Source: Psettodes erumei (lineage: Eukaryota > Chordata > Actinopteri > Pleuronectiformes > Psettodidae). From it: DNA of 64,000 nucleotides. Below the pieces are notes generated by a model. That model did not search any database and was not told where the DNA came from. It was given only the letters and a program-made list of their open reading frames with translations. The position numbers were made by a program, and so were the translations under genes. Positions 37,701-46,870 of the stretch are shown one piece after another. Positions within the stretch are counted from its first letter, which is position 1. Every line of letters starts with the position of its first letter. The stretch is from positions 620,001-684,000 of the forward strand of contig JAFBJZ010000612.1 of assembly GCA_016785225.1 (NCBI GenBank), written 5' to 3'.

Positions 37701-40700
37701 CAGGCGGGGAGTGACTGCAAATCTGAGTGCAGCAGATACATATACACCCGCAAAGTGAATTCAAACACGGGGCTCATGTTTTCCCAAGATTTGTTTTCCT
37801 TCATTTCCGTGCTCCCGGTCGTTGGATGTATGTCAGGCGGCACAATTAGTCAAATCACACCGACATGGGATTTCGGAAACACGCAGAGATGTAATGGAAA
37901 ACAGGAAAAAAAGAACAGAAGTGCTGATTGCTTATTAGCAAGTAGATTGTGTTAGCATTATGCAGCAGCGTTTACATTGCCTTGCATGCGCGCTGCCGTG
38001 CGTGTGTGTGTTCTTCCTGCCTGATGAGGTCACGATGAGAGATGCGGCTGCTGGCAGGGGCTGTCATTGCCAGTCACCGTGCTGGTTGTTGTTTTGCTTC
38101 CTGCCCGAGGAAGAAAAGGTGCTCTGCGAGGATCAACAGCCACTGGGTGTCATGAGCGCTGTGGCCCGCCTGTCTGTTCACTTGGGTACATTTACATATT
38201 CCCACGTTAAAAGAGCATTTTTAAGCACGCGCATGTGCTTGCGAACATGTGAGTTGAAGGCTTGATGTCTGCGTGGGTTTTTTTTTTTTTTTTTTATGTC
38301 AGAAATCAGAGGAGTTTGGAAGCTCGTGACAAGAGCTTCTTGGGGTCGGACATACGGTAAACAGTGACTGCTTCAAACTATATTTACGCCTCATCTCCGC
38401 AGTACAATACGCCCTTGTGCCTGCTTAATAACATTCTCAGATATGAGAGATATGGAACAGAGTGAGCTTTCTCTTAATCCTTCGACATTAATTCTGTCTC
38501 TTTAGCTGCACGCTTGTCTAGATGCTTCCTGCACAGCTGCTCGTGTCTGGTCTTGCACCTGTGCTGCTATCCCTCCACTCATTTGTTCCTTCATTTAGAC
38601 GCGTGTGCACTTTATCTGCACAATGGCAGAGATGATTGGAGGGCCTGAGGTTAACGACCTTATGCATCTGAGGAGGAAATTAATTTGCATAAAGTCCATT
38701 AAAAGGCTAAAGGGTAACTTTAAGGTGGGAATTAACAGAAATAGCATGATTTATATGCTCCCAACCTTTAAAGACAGCATAAATATACATTAGTTCCAGG
38801 GGTGAATCAGAGGGTAAACGCCACTCAAAATCTGAATTAGCATTTACACAGATCTCGCAGTGTATGCCTCCCTGCACTATTCTGCTGAGAAATTTAGAGA
38901 TTCTTGTTTTGTCCTCCACCTGATCACCTGATCTCTCGCCGTGAGTACAGAGCTGCTGCTGACGCAAAAGCCACACGTCGCTATAGGTGGCGACGAAAAC
39001 AAACGAAGCCTTTGGCAGCAAAAGCACTGACTGCTGCTGATTCTGTGGGCCAGACAGGATGGACCAAGGCAAACAGAGCAAAAAGGCCTCCGACGTATTC
39101 AAAACACGCTGAATCTAACGCAGCAAGTTATAGGAAACGTCAGCTCTTATATGAATTCATTTCTTTTCTCAGCAGCTGTTTTTCTACTACAGTTTTTCTC
39201 TTGTAAATAACAGGTTGTAAAGCAGGTTGTTGTGAACTCCACATATCCCACAGGAAAACGAGATTGCACTGTAATCCTCGGTTAATTAACTCTATCGGAG
39301 TTTTAGCATAATTTTACATCTGCGTCTCTCTTCCATTCTCCACATTTATTCTTACTCATTATTAAACTGGGACAGGCACCAGCCCCATGTGAACATGAAC
39401 ACTCCGATAAGGAGTATGGAAAGAGGAGGGCTGGATGGATGTTCCAAACATTTCCATGAGATCGGTTTGAATAGGTAAAAGCTCATTTTTAATTGGAGAT
39501 TTTCCATTTCTCGTACTTAGATCGGAATCTGCCCACCTCTGTCTAACCCCTTTCCCATCTCCATCTGCGAAGCCCGGGTCTCCCCCATGTCTTTTCTGGC
39601 CTTTGCTCTCTCCATCTGTGATTGCCTGGGTCTTCCATCCCCTCCCTTATGGTTCCTGCAGTCTTGCTGCCTCTCCTGCCTGCTGTCTCTCTGTCTGTGA
39701 AAGCTGCGACTCCACCGTCTGTTTGGCCCTCGCTGTCTCTCGTCACTGAGCTTTGTGCCTCCCCCGGCTCTCTGGTCACCGCACAGTCTTGTTGCCTGTC
39801 TCGCTCCCCGTGAGGCCTGAATTAGCAACGCGATTACATCCACACAATGCACACAGATCAATCTACTTCCCCTACTGTCACAGAATCATCTGAATCTTGA
39901 GTTACAGTCACCTCACTTTTAAGAAGTTATGATGACATCGGTTGTCATGCTTTTCTTGATAATTGTGACAGAATAACAGCAGAGGAAATTAAATTCCTGT
40001 CCAAATGTCCCCTTTATTGTTATTGCACTAACCCTGCTTAATTCATGTTTCATTTCCTTGATAGAAATAATAGCTAATGATGTTTTGAAATCTTTGCTAC
40101 AAAGAGCTCCGGGCCTTGCTAACATATTTTTGACGATGTTCTAATCAAGCGTCCTTTTCTGAGAATTTGAAAATATAGATCAACTTATATTTATATATAT
40201 TTCAATTTAAAACACATAAAAGAGGTCAAATTATTTTTTCAGCCTGAAATTGTGTCTGCAGGTATATAAATAGCCTGAGAGGCAAAATCCCCTGTACACC
40301 AACTGCTGCTGCTCCTCTTATTGCTTTGAGCGCACAGTAATGACTAAAACCTCAAACCCAACAAATAAAATGAAAGTCTGACAATGTGCACCATTGTATT
40401 TATGAGCAGTGACACTTTTCCTGTGGCCCTGCCTCTTGTACTATGGGCAAATATAATCTACAATCCGTGACAGGCAGTTTTAAGATTTAGTCTTAATATG
40501 CAGGGGTGAAGTGAGGGTGCAAGAAAAATGTTATGGGGACCACCCCTTTAAGAAATGATTCCTGTGCCTCTTTGTATTCATACGGATGCTGCAGAAAATT
40601 AGCTTTCATTATGGTAATATTGATATGTACTGTATATGCTTACATTACTTACATTATTTAGTAACAGAGGAACATAATCAGTGGAATGGATCAGTCCAAT

Positions 40701-43700
40701 AGATTTGTGGAAGTTAAACCTTTGAGCTGAAGCCCTCTCAGCCTCCGGGAGTCACAGATTAGAGATTAGAGATGTCCGTTTTTTTTGTTTCATCCCGTCT
40801 TTTTTCTCCTTTTTCGACCTCTCCTTCCTGACGTCTCTCTTTCCTCCTCTCACCCTTAACTGCGTGTTTTCCCGCCTTGATCGCGCCACTCCGACGATTT
40901 CCCACGTTGTTCCCGCTTCACTGAAAAAAAAAGGGAAAACTACAAATCCAATCTGCACACGAGCAGAGGATGGCTGCAGGGTCTCATTATTATGATGTCT
41001 CTGTTCATGTCTCTTGTTCCTTTCTCTTGCCTTTTATAGTCGCTCTCGTACTCTTCTTCCCCCCATCCTCCTCTCTTTATTCTCTCTAAGCGAGTGTAAT
41101 TAACATAACTGGTACCTCTTTCATGCTGGTCGTGTGTGTACGTGACTGTGTGTGTTATTGTATTATATCATTTCAGATGTTAATTTAATCTTTTTTTATG
41201 TTGATGTTTTGTTTTTGGCAGTAGCTCTGTGTCGATTACACACTTTGTCGGGTTGTATAGGGCTGATTGACATTAGAGTGTGATTAAACAGCCAGTGAAT
41301 ATTTTGTTGGGTTCTGTGGCAAATTTCTTTGGATAATTGTAATTTTTTTGTGCATGGATGACGGAATATGGATTCACATTTTGTCCTGTGGTGCCTGGCA
41401 ATCAATTGTGAGTCTAAGGGTGGGGAGGGGGGCAAACATTTTCGCCACACCGCATCACTTTGATTGCACATTTCATTCGGAATGAATGAGGTGAGGAGGA
41501 AAACAAACAATTCGCTTCATCAATGTTGGCCTTGTCTCTTTGATGAATAGCTTTTGCTGCACTTTTTCTGCTTGCGACATTGGCAAATGATTACTAACTT
41601 GTGTTCCCTCTTCTGGTCTCTTTCTCTCATCTCCCCCTCCATCTTGCCTTTCCACTCCAAATATCCGTGCCGCCTCTCTTCCAATTCGCCCCCCCATTTA
41701 CTTATCATCCCTCACATGTCTGTAATCTTCCATCCACATTTCCACCCTTCAATCTCTCCTTACCTCGCTTCCGTTTCCACTTTCCATCCTTCTGTCCGTA
41801 TCTGCTCAGCAGGTGCCGACCTCTTCTCCAACTGCACGGAGGAGTGCAAGGCCCTGGGCCACTCTGACCGCTGCTGGATGCCGTCGTTCGTTCCGTCCGA
41901 CGCGCGCCAGGGGCCGGACTACCGCAGCAACCTGCACGTCCCCGGCATGGACGCCACGCTGCCCGACACTGAGGTACCCTCCTCCGTCAACCTCTCCGAC
42001 CAGCTCACCATGACCTCGTCCGCCGCCTCGTCCAGCGATAGGTCATTCTCCACCTTTGGCAAGGACGGTCAAAGGTCACAGTCACACCACAGCCTTCACC
42101 ATCACCTCCATCAGCAACAGCAGCAGTACAGCTCCAGCACGCTAGAGAGGAAAGAGTATGATAGGGGGACCCTACCGTACAAACCCACCTTTCTCTGTGA
42201 GTATCAGTATGAAAGTTCCCTGGGACCCTATGACTTTGGTCTGGTCCAATACAGATACTAAAGGAGGGGACAATGAATCTGCCTCTTGATTCTGATCTGG
42301 ACTTTTTTATGTTGTTTATCAAGTCTTATCTCTTCTGTTTTTAAGGAGTTTGAAAAAAAATATTGCTTTATGTTTTGTTGTATTGCTTTTCTTTGTTTCT
42401 TTCCTTTTTTTTGTAAATTATAATTTCTTTTGTCAAATACAAAATGTAATCTATTACTGCTAACTCGCCTTCAACAAATCCCCCTTTGAAATTTTCAATC
42501 TAACCCCATCTTAACTCTAAATACTGTCTGTAATCATGTGGCTTATTTTAAAATAAACGCACTTGGAATTGGACTTGTGTTAAATTGCTGTGGCCCCATT
42601 TTCTTTGTTTTTCATTTTCTCTAAATTTTAACCCCTCAAAATCCTTTTTATCTGATGCTCATATAAGTAAAGGTCACCCACACGAGCACGCTGCACCTGT
42701 TTCTGTTATTACTATCCTGACACACGTTCGCAGTTAAACGCTGCTTGTAGTTCAACACATGATTTGAGTGTGCAGGGAGGAAATACTGTATAAACCAGAT
42801 CATCTCATGTTAAGAACATCTTTTTCCATTTGCTCAACAACACAGTTTTGCTCAAGCACGATGACTTCCCTACTGAATAGCTCCAAAGGTGAAACTCGCA
42901 GCCCACGCTTCTCCTTTTGCACAAGGGATGAAGTCCATTCTGTTCGAAGAGAAAAGTCTCACGTACCTATACCTGCTCGCTCATGGATCAATACCTGACA
43001 TACAGAAGGGCAGGCGAGGTGGGCTGTCGACGATGAGGTCAAGTTTCCTGAGTTGGAAACGTCACGCACACAAGTTTTTGTTGTGCGAGGGAGGACAGAA
43101 ACTCTGACAATATGCAGTTTAATTTGAAGAAACATATTCATATACAGTGGTGTTAAATTGAGGTTTTTTTTAACTTTATATAAAAAAAAAACCCAAATTG
43201 AATTCCCACCCTGCGTTTCTCAGGAAACTGAATGGGATTCTTTGGAAAAGGATGGCAGGACACTTCTTGCTGCTTTCAATTGCTTTCACATTACATGAAT
43301 ATTCTATTAGCTCTAAGAGTAGAGAATGGATTCGATATACACATTCAGTAGAGAAGTCATTTCCCGTCAAGTCACCACCATGTTAACCACCATCTTCCAT
43401 GATACTGCATGCTGACTGTGGGCTCTCTCAGGTAACAACGAGCACCATAACCTGCTTTTCTTTTCATTTTTTTTTCTTTCTTGTTTGCGACTTAGCAAAC
43501 AGAGCCAAGCAATATTCCTCTTCCACGTCAGGTCTGTGTGAAAAATAATTGGTATTTAGCCTTTAGGTGCTAGAGCCTGCTTTGCTCCAAATATAGCTGC
43601 CTGCGCGTCTGCTCATCTCATCTGCCTCGCAGGGTTAGGATAAATGCACTCCATATTCGCTCAGTCCAAAACTCACAACTTTAGTTTATTTCATTTTGCT

Positions 43701-44296
43701 TTTTTGATTTACAGTTTCTCTCTTTTTTCCTGCTCTGTTGAAATTAATCAACCCCCCTCGCCCCCAACTCTCTCTCACACACACACACTTCCATGACAAA
43801 GGTTTGGTTGTTCATCAGTCTGTAAAAAGTATGAGAACAGTCCCAAAGGCTGAGGCTCTGTGAACCAATAGGCATCATGTTCTCCTTTTAAAAATAGCAC
43901 CGCATGCTACTACTGGCTACGGCAAAGCTCTGATCACCAGGGTTGCCTTGATAAAGGGTTTATAAATGTTTAATGATCCATTTATAGATAATTAATGAAG
44001 CAATTAGTGCTCTGTGTATTTTCTAGGAATTCATTATGTAGCCACCAAATTCTGAACATTTGTCTTCGCTGATGGACGTGTTTTTACCCAATTCCCAAAT
44101 TAGTTATAGCATTATACTGCGAGGACCAGCCTTAAGGGTATATAAATAACTTCACAGACAGTCTTTTGTGGCATGTATCCTTCAAGAGATGGTATTTCAA
44201 GCCGATTGTGTGACTAAAAAGTCTCAAGGGAAAGGGTTTCATTTGTCTTAACGAGTGTGTTTCTCTGTCCCTCCAGCCCGCAAAAGGATTTGCTAG
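27787..44296 (+). CDS. pcdh10: Protocadherin-10 (OL-protocadherin), five coding exons
   Basis: Joining 27787-30333, 31615-31673, 32214-32320, 41813-42196 and 44277-44296 gives one open frame of 3117 nt (1038 aa plus stop); all introns are GT-AG and phases match. Human PCDH10 is about 1040 aa. In order: signal peptide (1-16), six cadherin repeats (about 17-657), a membrane span (about 679-703), a Cys-rich juxtamembrane stretch (716-730), a CM1-like block (about 788-818), a CM2-like block (879-896) and a C-terminus RKRIC. From the family: a homophilic, calcium-dependent adhesion protein at the neuronal plasma membrane, acting in axon growth, synapse elimination and actin regulation through the WAVE complex. 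The order and wording of the tail motifs identify pcdh10 over pcdh8, 17, 18 and 19. Fish carry a and b copies; I cannot say which this is. It is the only protein gene recognised in the window. Confidence 0.96.
30334..30348 (+). CDS. pcdh10: Alternative short pcdh10 end by exon 1 read-through
   Basis: Reading through the exon 1 donor adds V-R-E-V and reaches TGA at 30346-30348, giving an 853-residue protein that keeps the CM1-like block but loses exons 2-5. Shorter isoforms of mammalian PCDH10 are annotated. I see no canonical AATAAA in the 1.3 kb that follows, so the end of such a transcript is unclear. The strong donor argues that most transcripts are spliced. Confidence 0.3.
   Translation, partial: VREV
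30334..31614 (+). other. pcdh10 intron 1
   Basis: A 1281-base intron with donor gtaaga and acceptor tttcctag. The first half is AT-rich; 31,190-31,480 is again GC- and CpG-rich. A 181-codon open frame at 30968-31513 has no recognisable domain and I do not treat it as coding. Confidence 0.9.
31615..31673 (+). CDS. pcdh10: pcdh10 exon 2 (59 nt, cytoplasmic tail)
   Basis: The acceptor is 'gggtttcctag' and the exon reads TKHQRAELSYLVDRPRRVN (residues 850-868) plus two bases of S869. That wording is characteristic of the pcdh10 tail. The donor ACAG|gtagtg is weak because positions +4 to +6 depart from the consensus. The length is not a multiple of three, so skipping shifts the frame. A (CA)n tract starts about ten bases into the next intron. 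Confidence 0.95.
31674..32213 (+). other. pcdh10 intron 2
   Basis: A 540-base intron. A (CA)n tract at 31684-31723 begins about ten bases after the donor. The last 150 bases are rich in pyrimidines up to the exon 3 acceptor. Nothing else is recognised. Confidence 0.9.
31684..31723 (+). repeat. (CA)n microsatellite next to the exon 2 donor
   Basis: About twenty CA units begin some ten bases downstream of the weak exon 2 donor. Intronic CA repeats beside 5' splice sites are known hnRNP L binding sites that modulate exon inclusion in mammals. Confidence 0.9.
32214..32320 (+). CDS. pcdh10: pcdh10 exon 3 (107 nt, CM2-like motif)
   Basis: A pyrimidine-rich acceptor ('ccctgcctcttccag') opens the exon and the donor is GCCG|gtgagt. 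It encodes the end of S869 through the first base of G905, including the acidic CM2-like block SSKDSGHGDSEQGDSDHD (879-896) shared by delta-2 protocadherins. The next residues, ATNRGHSAG, match the pcdh10 order. The reading frame continues exactly from exon 2 and into exon 4. Confidence 0.95.
35340..35650. promoter_or_regulatory. Candidate intron 3 enhancer
   Basis: Repeat-free sequence with 'gacaattaaatcactgtgg', 'ggctgattatgaattagtgg' and 'ggaatttagcatgcag'. The dense homeodomain-like words resemble a conserved intronic element. Confidence 0.25.
38620..38795. promoter_or_regulatory. Candidate intron 3 enhancer with octamer site
   Basis: It contains 'gaaattaatttgcataaag' (ATTTGCAT octamer plus TTAAT), 'ttaaaaggctaaagg' and 'catgatttatatgctc'. 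A 62-codon frame here has no domain and is taken as chance. Confidence 0.25.
41600..41812 (+). promoter_or_regulatory. pcdh10: Extended pyrimidine tract and NAGNAG acceptor of exon 4
   Basis: About 200 bases before exon 4 are strongly C/T-rich, with repeated CTCTC, TTCC and CATCC words suited to PTB-type binding. The tract ends in tandem acceptors cag|cag (41807-41809 and 41810-41812). Use of the first adds one alanine codon; use of the second gives the 1038-residue form. The tract is seen; regulation is inferred. Confidence 0.5.
41813..42196 (+). CDS. pcdh10: pcdh10 exon 4 (384 nt, distal cytoplasmic tail)
   Basis: This exon encodes residues 905-1032. It opens with ADLFSNCTEECKALGHSDRC and WMPSFVPSD, then YRSNLHVPGMD, RSFSTFGK and STLERKE, all in the pcdh10 order. 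Relative to the mammalian protein as I recall it, the stretch between PDTEV and RSFSTFGK is Ser/Thr-rich, and a His/Gln-rich run (HHSLHHHLHQQQQQ, 996-1009) precedes STLERKE. The acceptor is a NAGNAG (cag|cag, 41807-41812), so an isoform with one extra alanine is possible. The donor CTCT|gtgagt is good and leaves phase 1, which exon 5 completes. If the donor is ignored, the frame runs on to a TAA at 42259-42261. Confidence 0.94.
42197..42261 (+). CDS. pcdh10: Alternative pcdh10 C-terminus by exon 4 read-through
   Basis: If the exon 4 donor is not used, translation continues for 21 residues (CEYQYESSLGPYDFGLVQYRY) to TAA at 42259-42261, giving a 1053-residue form. The tail holds five tyrosines and replaces SRKRIC. 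An AATAAA at 42552-42557 with a GT-rich stretch just downstream (about 42573-42590) could end such a transcript. The open frame and signal are visible in the sequence; use of this form is inferred. Confidence 0.45.
42552..42595 (+). terminator. pcdh10: Candidate intronic poly(A) signal after exon 4
   Basis: AATAAA at 42552-42557 is followed by 'ggacttgtgtt' and 'ttgctgtgg', a plausible downstream element. It lies 291 bases beyond the read-through stop at 42261, so it could end a transcript with the alternative Tyr-rich tail. A T-rich region (42,350-42,430) lies between the two. Confidence 0.45.
43900..44110. promoter_or_regulatory. Candidate intron 4 enhancer
   Basis: AT-rich but not repetitive, with 'tttaatgatccatttatag', 'ataattaatgaagcaattag' and 'gaattcattatgtag'. 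Clustered TAAT cores suggest homeodomain binding. Confidence 0.25.
44277..44296 (+). CDS. pcdh10: pcdh10 exon 5, coding part (C-terminal SRKRIC)
   Basis: After 'ctgtccctccag' the bases complete a serine codon begun in exon 4 and then read R-K-R-I-C-stop (TAG at 44294-44296). The vertebrate PCDH10 long form also ends in RKRIC, so this tiny coding segment is well supported despite its size. The rest of the exon is 3' UTR. Confidence 0.93.
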
Positions 44297-45513
44297 TTCA
44301 TTCCACGTGGACCTGTCGGAGACAGCGTGAATTTCTGTACCAGACCACCAATACTGATGCTGGAGACAGCGAAAATAAAACTAACTAACAACAACCTGGA
44401 CAACAGCAACCTTGGTTAGACTTCATTATCTCGGGTGGCGAACTGTAACGAAGGCTTGGCCGTGGTTGCAGAGGGAGGAAAGGAGAAATAAATACTGAGT
44501 AGCTGTAAACCTCTAGATATCCGAGGAGCGATCCAAGGCCTTACTCCTCTCAGCAGGACTGAGACCGGGGCCGAAACACTCGACATGTGAAGATTATCAA
44601 ATCATCAGCAGAAAGGAGAGAGGAACTGTAACGAACAGAGGAATATAAGGCAAGCAGGAGGAAGAGAGACCGACTGACTCACAGAGGTGGGTTTTGGTTT
44701 TTATGACTGAGGAGTTAGCCTCTAGAGATCTGTGTGCCTGTTTACATGAAGAAAAAAAACACAACTAATGTTTCTGTACAAACTACAACCAACGTCACAT
44801 GGAACCCTTTAGCTATTTCTATGGTCACCACTAAGCCAACTGTACAGAGACTGTGTGTGTAGGGGGGGGGACTGACAGCCAGAGTGAAAGCAAGAGACTG
44901 AGCAAGAGACAGACAATTAGACCGCCAGCGAGAGAGCAGGTGTTGTACAGGAATGAAATGACATTAAAAAAAAGAAAGAAAAAGGGGACAAGCAAAGATG
45001 ATGTGCAGTACTATAAATTCTGTATCTCTGGTTTTTTGACTTGACTGTCTTTATATAACTTCTCTTTTTTGTTTCTGTTGTTCTTTCTGTGTGGTTAAAA
45101 GTGTGCAGACTCTAACGTATTCCAACTTACACTTACAGACAGGAACATGCAGTCTGGAGCCGGGTTCAGTCCTCTTTCAAGTTTAGCCACTTCAGGAAGG
45201 CAGTTTTAATGAATGCACACTGCGTAGAAAGAAAAAAGAAAAGAGAAAAAAAGAAAAAAGGAACTTAAACAATCATCATGTTCAGTTTATCAATAAAATA
45301 TCTCAGATGAATGTTCTCATTTCTACACTAGTGACTAACAAGTTCCTTCCTGAGCTGACTGCAGAGAAAGTGAAATGACCCTTCACCAGGATGTGGTTCC
45401 CTTGATGCCATTGGCCTATACATAAACAATCAGACACATTCAGTGGTTTTTATCATGTGTGCAAAGTGTTTACTGTGCTATTTTAAAAAGCTTATAAATG
45501 AATATAAATCTAT

Positions 45514-45542
45514 ATATATAACTATATATATATATATATACA
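45514..45542. repeat. (TA)n microsatellite in the pcdh10 3' UTR region
   Basis: Two short TA runs separated by 'ac', within the probable 3' UTR. Confidence 0.85.
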
Positions 45543-45966
45543 ATATACTTTTTCTGAAAACTGTGTAACCATTGGTTAGTTTCTACACCTCATATTGTCA
45601 TTCAATCTAATAATACGAAGAGCTACAAAATCAAGACTTGTATGGATTAAAGCAGAGGAGGAGTGCTGCAGCCTAAAAAGCAAAACCCCTTCACAGCAAC
45701 CATGGATTAAGTTGATGTTCTTATTTGATTGTTACTTTTCACCGTTTACAGACGCTGGGCCTTGTTGTGTGTAGCGAAGACACCAGTTGAGTTGTTTTGG
45801 CCTATTGTGTATTTTTACTAGCAGAATACAGTATGTGTTCATGTACAGGAAGGGGGACTATCACAATCGAGCTAGATATCAAAGGTTTTACAATCATACA
45901 AGAGAGGTGTACGCAGATAAATATGGACATAAACAGACAATACATGGTGAGGTGCAATGTGGCACG

Positions 45967-45967
45967 T

Positions 45968-46062
<95 letters not shown>
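45967..46062 (+). repeat. (CA)n microsatellite, about 48 units
   Basis: A long CA run with one A interruption at 46021. It ends 16 bases before the preferred pcdh10 poly(A) signal and is probably inside the 3' UTR. Confidence 0.95.
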
Positions 46063-46065
<3 letters not shown>

Positions 46066-46077
46066 CAAGTGGTGATA

Positions 46078-46116
46078 AATAAACAGTGTCATTGAAGTTC
46101 TCTAATGTGTGTTTTG
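46078..46116 (+). terminator. pcdh10: Candidate distal poly(A) signal of pcdh10
   Basis: AATAAA at 46078-46083 is followed about 20 bases later by a GT-rich downstream element (TGTGTGTTTTGT). It lies 16 bases after the end of a long CA repeat. Another AATAAA at 46154 lacks a clear GT-rich partner. Confidence 0.5.
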
Positions 46117-46164
46117 TCACGTTCACCTGGGAAAAAATATAATGTAAGTGGTCAATAAAGCCAA

Positions 46165-46870
46165 ACTAAGAGCCTGCAGCAATGCCAGCATCTGTACTTT
46201 GGCACAGGTGAGCGCGTAGCTAACTGCTGACATCAGCATGGTAACATGCTCACAAGGACAATGAAAACATGTTGAAGTGATGCAGGTGCAATCTGGATGT
46301 TCATCATCTTTTGCTTAACATGTTGAGATGCTAACACTTAGCGGTTGGCATGAAAGGCAACATACAGCTGAGGCTAAAAGTATGAACTGATGATGGTGCT
46401 AGCATGGAAAATGAGGGTGGGAAGAATCATCCTCTGGGGATCATGAATGTCTAGAAAATGTCCTGCCAATCCATAATATTGTTGTGATATTTCACTTAAA
46501 CCCAAAAATATGAACCTGCTGGTGGAGGTCGAGACAAAAATAGTGGATCAGTTGAAGAACATCTGGGAACCATGAATGTCAGTACAAAATCTCATTGCAA
46601 TCCTTGTGGTAGATGCATATTTCACAGTGTAAGTGAAAATTTGACTGGCTGTTTGAGGAAAATTCAAGGGTTCCCCAATTACGATAACTCAAACCCACTA
46701 GGATTCATCCTTTGGGATCAATGCCTGTCTGAACTTTCATTGCAATCCATCTAATATATATGTTGAAATATTTCAGTCTGGACTAAAGTGGCAGACTGGC
46801 TAATCTACTGATAACAGACAAACGACAGATTGACGCTGCCATTCCAAGGAACATGGACCTAGCTTGGCTA
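46165..46870 (+). mobile_element. Perciform-type interspersed repeat, copy 1
   Basis: The words 'catggtaacatgctcacaag', 'cagctgaggctaaaagtatg', 'tgatgatggtgctagca', 'cctctggggatcatgaatgt', 'tgttgtgatatttcact', 'attgcaatccatctaata' and 'atatttcagtctggactaaa' match a repeat very common in perch-like fishes. Its internal unit, ending in 'catgaatgtc...aatcc...atatttca', is itself repeated about three times here. There is no coding capacity. It begins just beyond the pcdh10 poly(A) region. Confidence 0.7.

Larger units (their letters stand above)
32321..41812 (+). other. pcdh10 intron 3 (9.5 kb)
   Basis: This is the largest intron of the gene. It contains poly(T)/poly(A) runs (34406-34418, 36138-36150, 38278-38296), short TG and CA tracts (34110, 34681-34709) and several AT-rich, low-repeat stretches that look like candidate conserved elements (listed separately). 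The last 200 bases form a long pyrimidine-rich tract. A 207-codon frame at 33366-33989 shows no domain. No other gene is recognised. Confidence 0.85.
42197..44276 (+). other. pcdh10 intron 4 (2.1 kb)
   Basis: Donor gtgagt and acceptor ccctccag frame this intron. Its first 400 bases contain the read-through stop and a possible poly(A) signal. The stretch 43,900-44,110 is AT-rich with TAATTA-type sites and is a candidate regulatory element. Confidence 0.85.
44297..46100 (+). other. pcdh10: pcdh10 3' UTR (end inferred)
   Basis: After the stop there is no further coding signal. AATAAA hexamers occur at 44374, 44487, 45292 and 46078. The last has the best surroundings: a TGTGTGTTTTGT run at about 46104-46116 sits at the usual distance for a downstream element, which would place cleavage near 46,100 and give a 1.8-kb 3' UTR. 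In that case the long (CA)n at 45967-46062 lies inside the UTR. Use of the earlier hexamers cannot be excluded. Confidence 0.5.

Noticed and set aside
45787..46126. Frames of 84-102 codons with His-Thr or Cys-Val runs
   Set aside because: Translations of the CA repeat in the probable 3' UTR.
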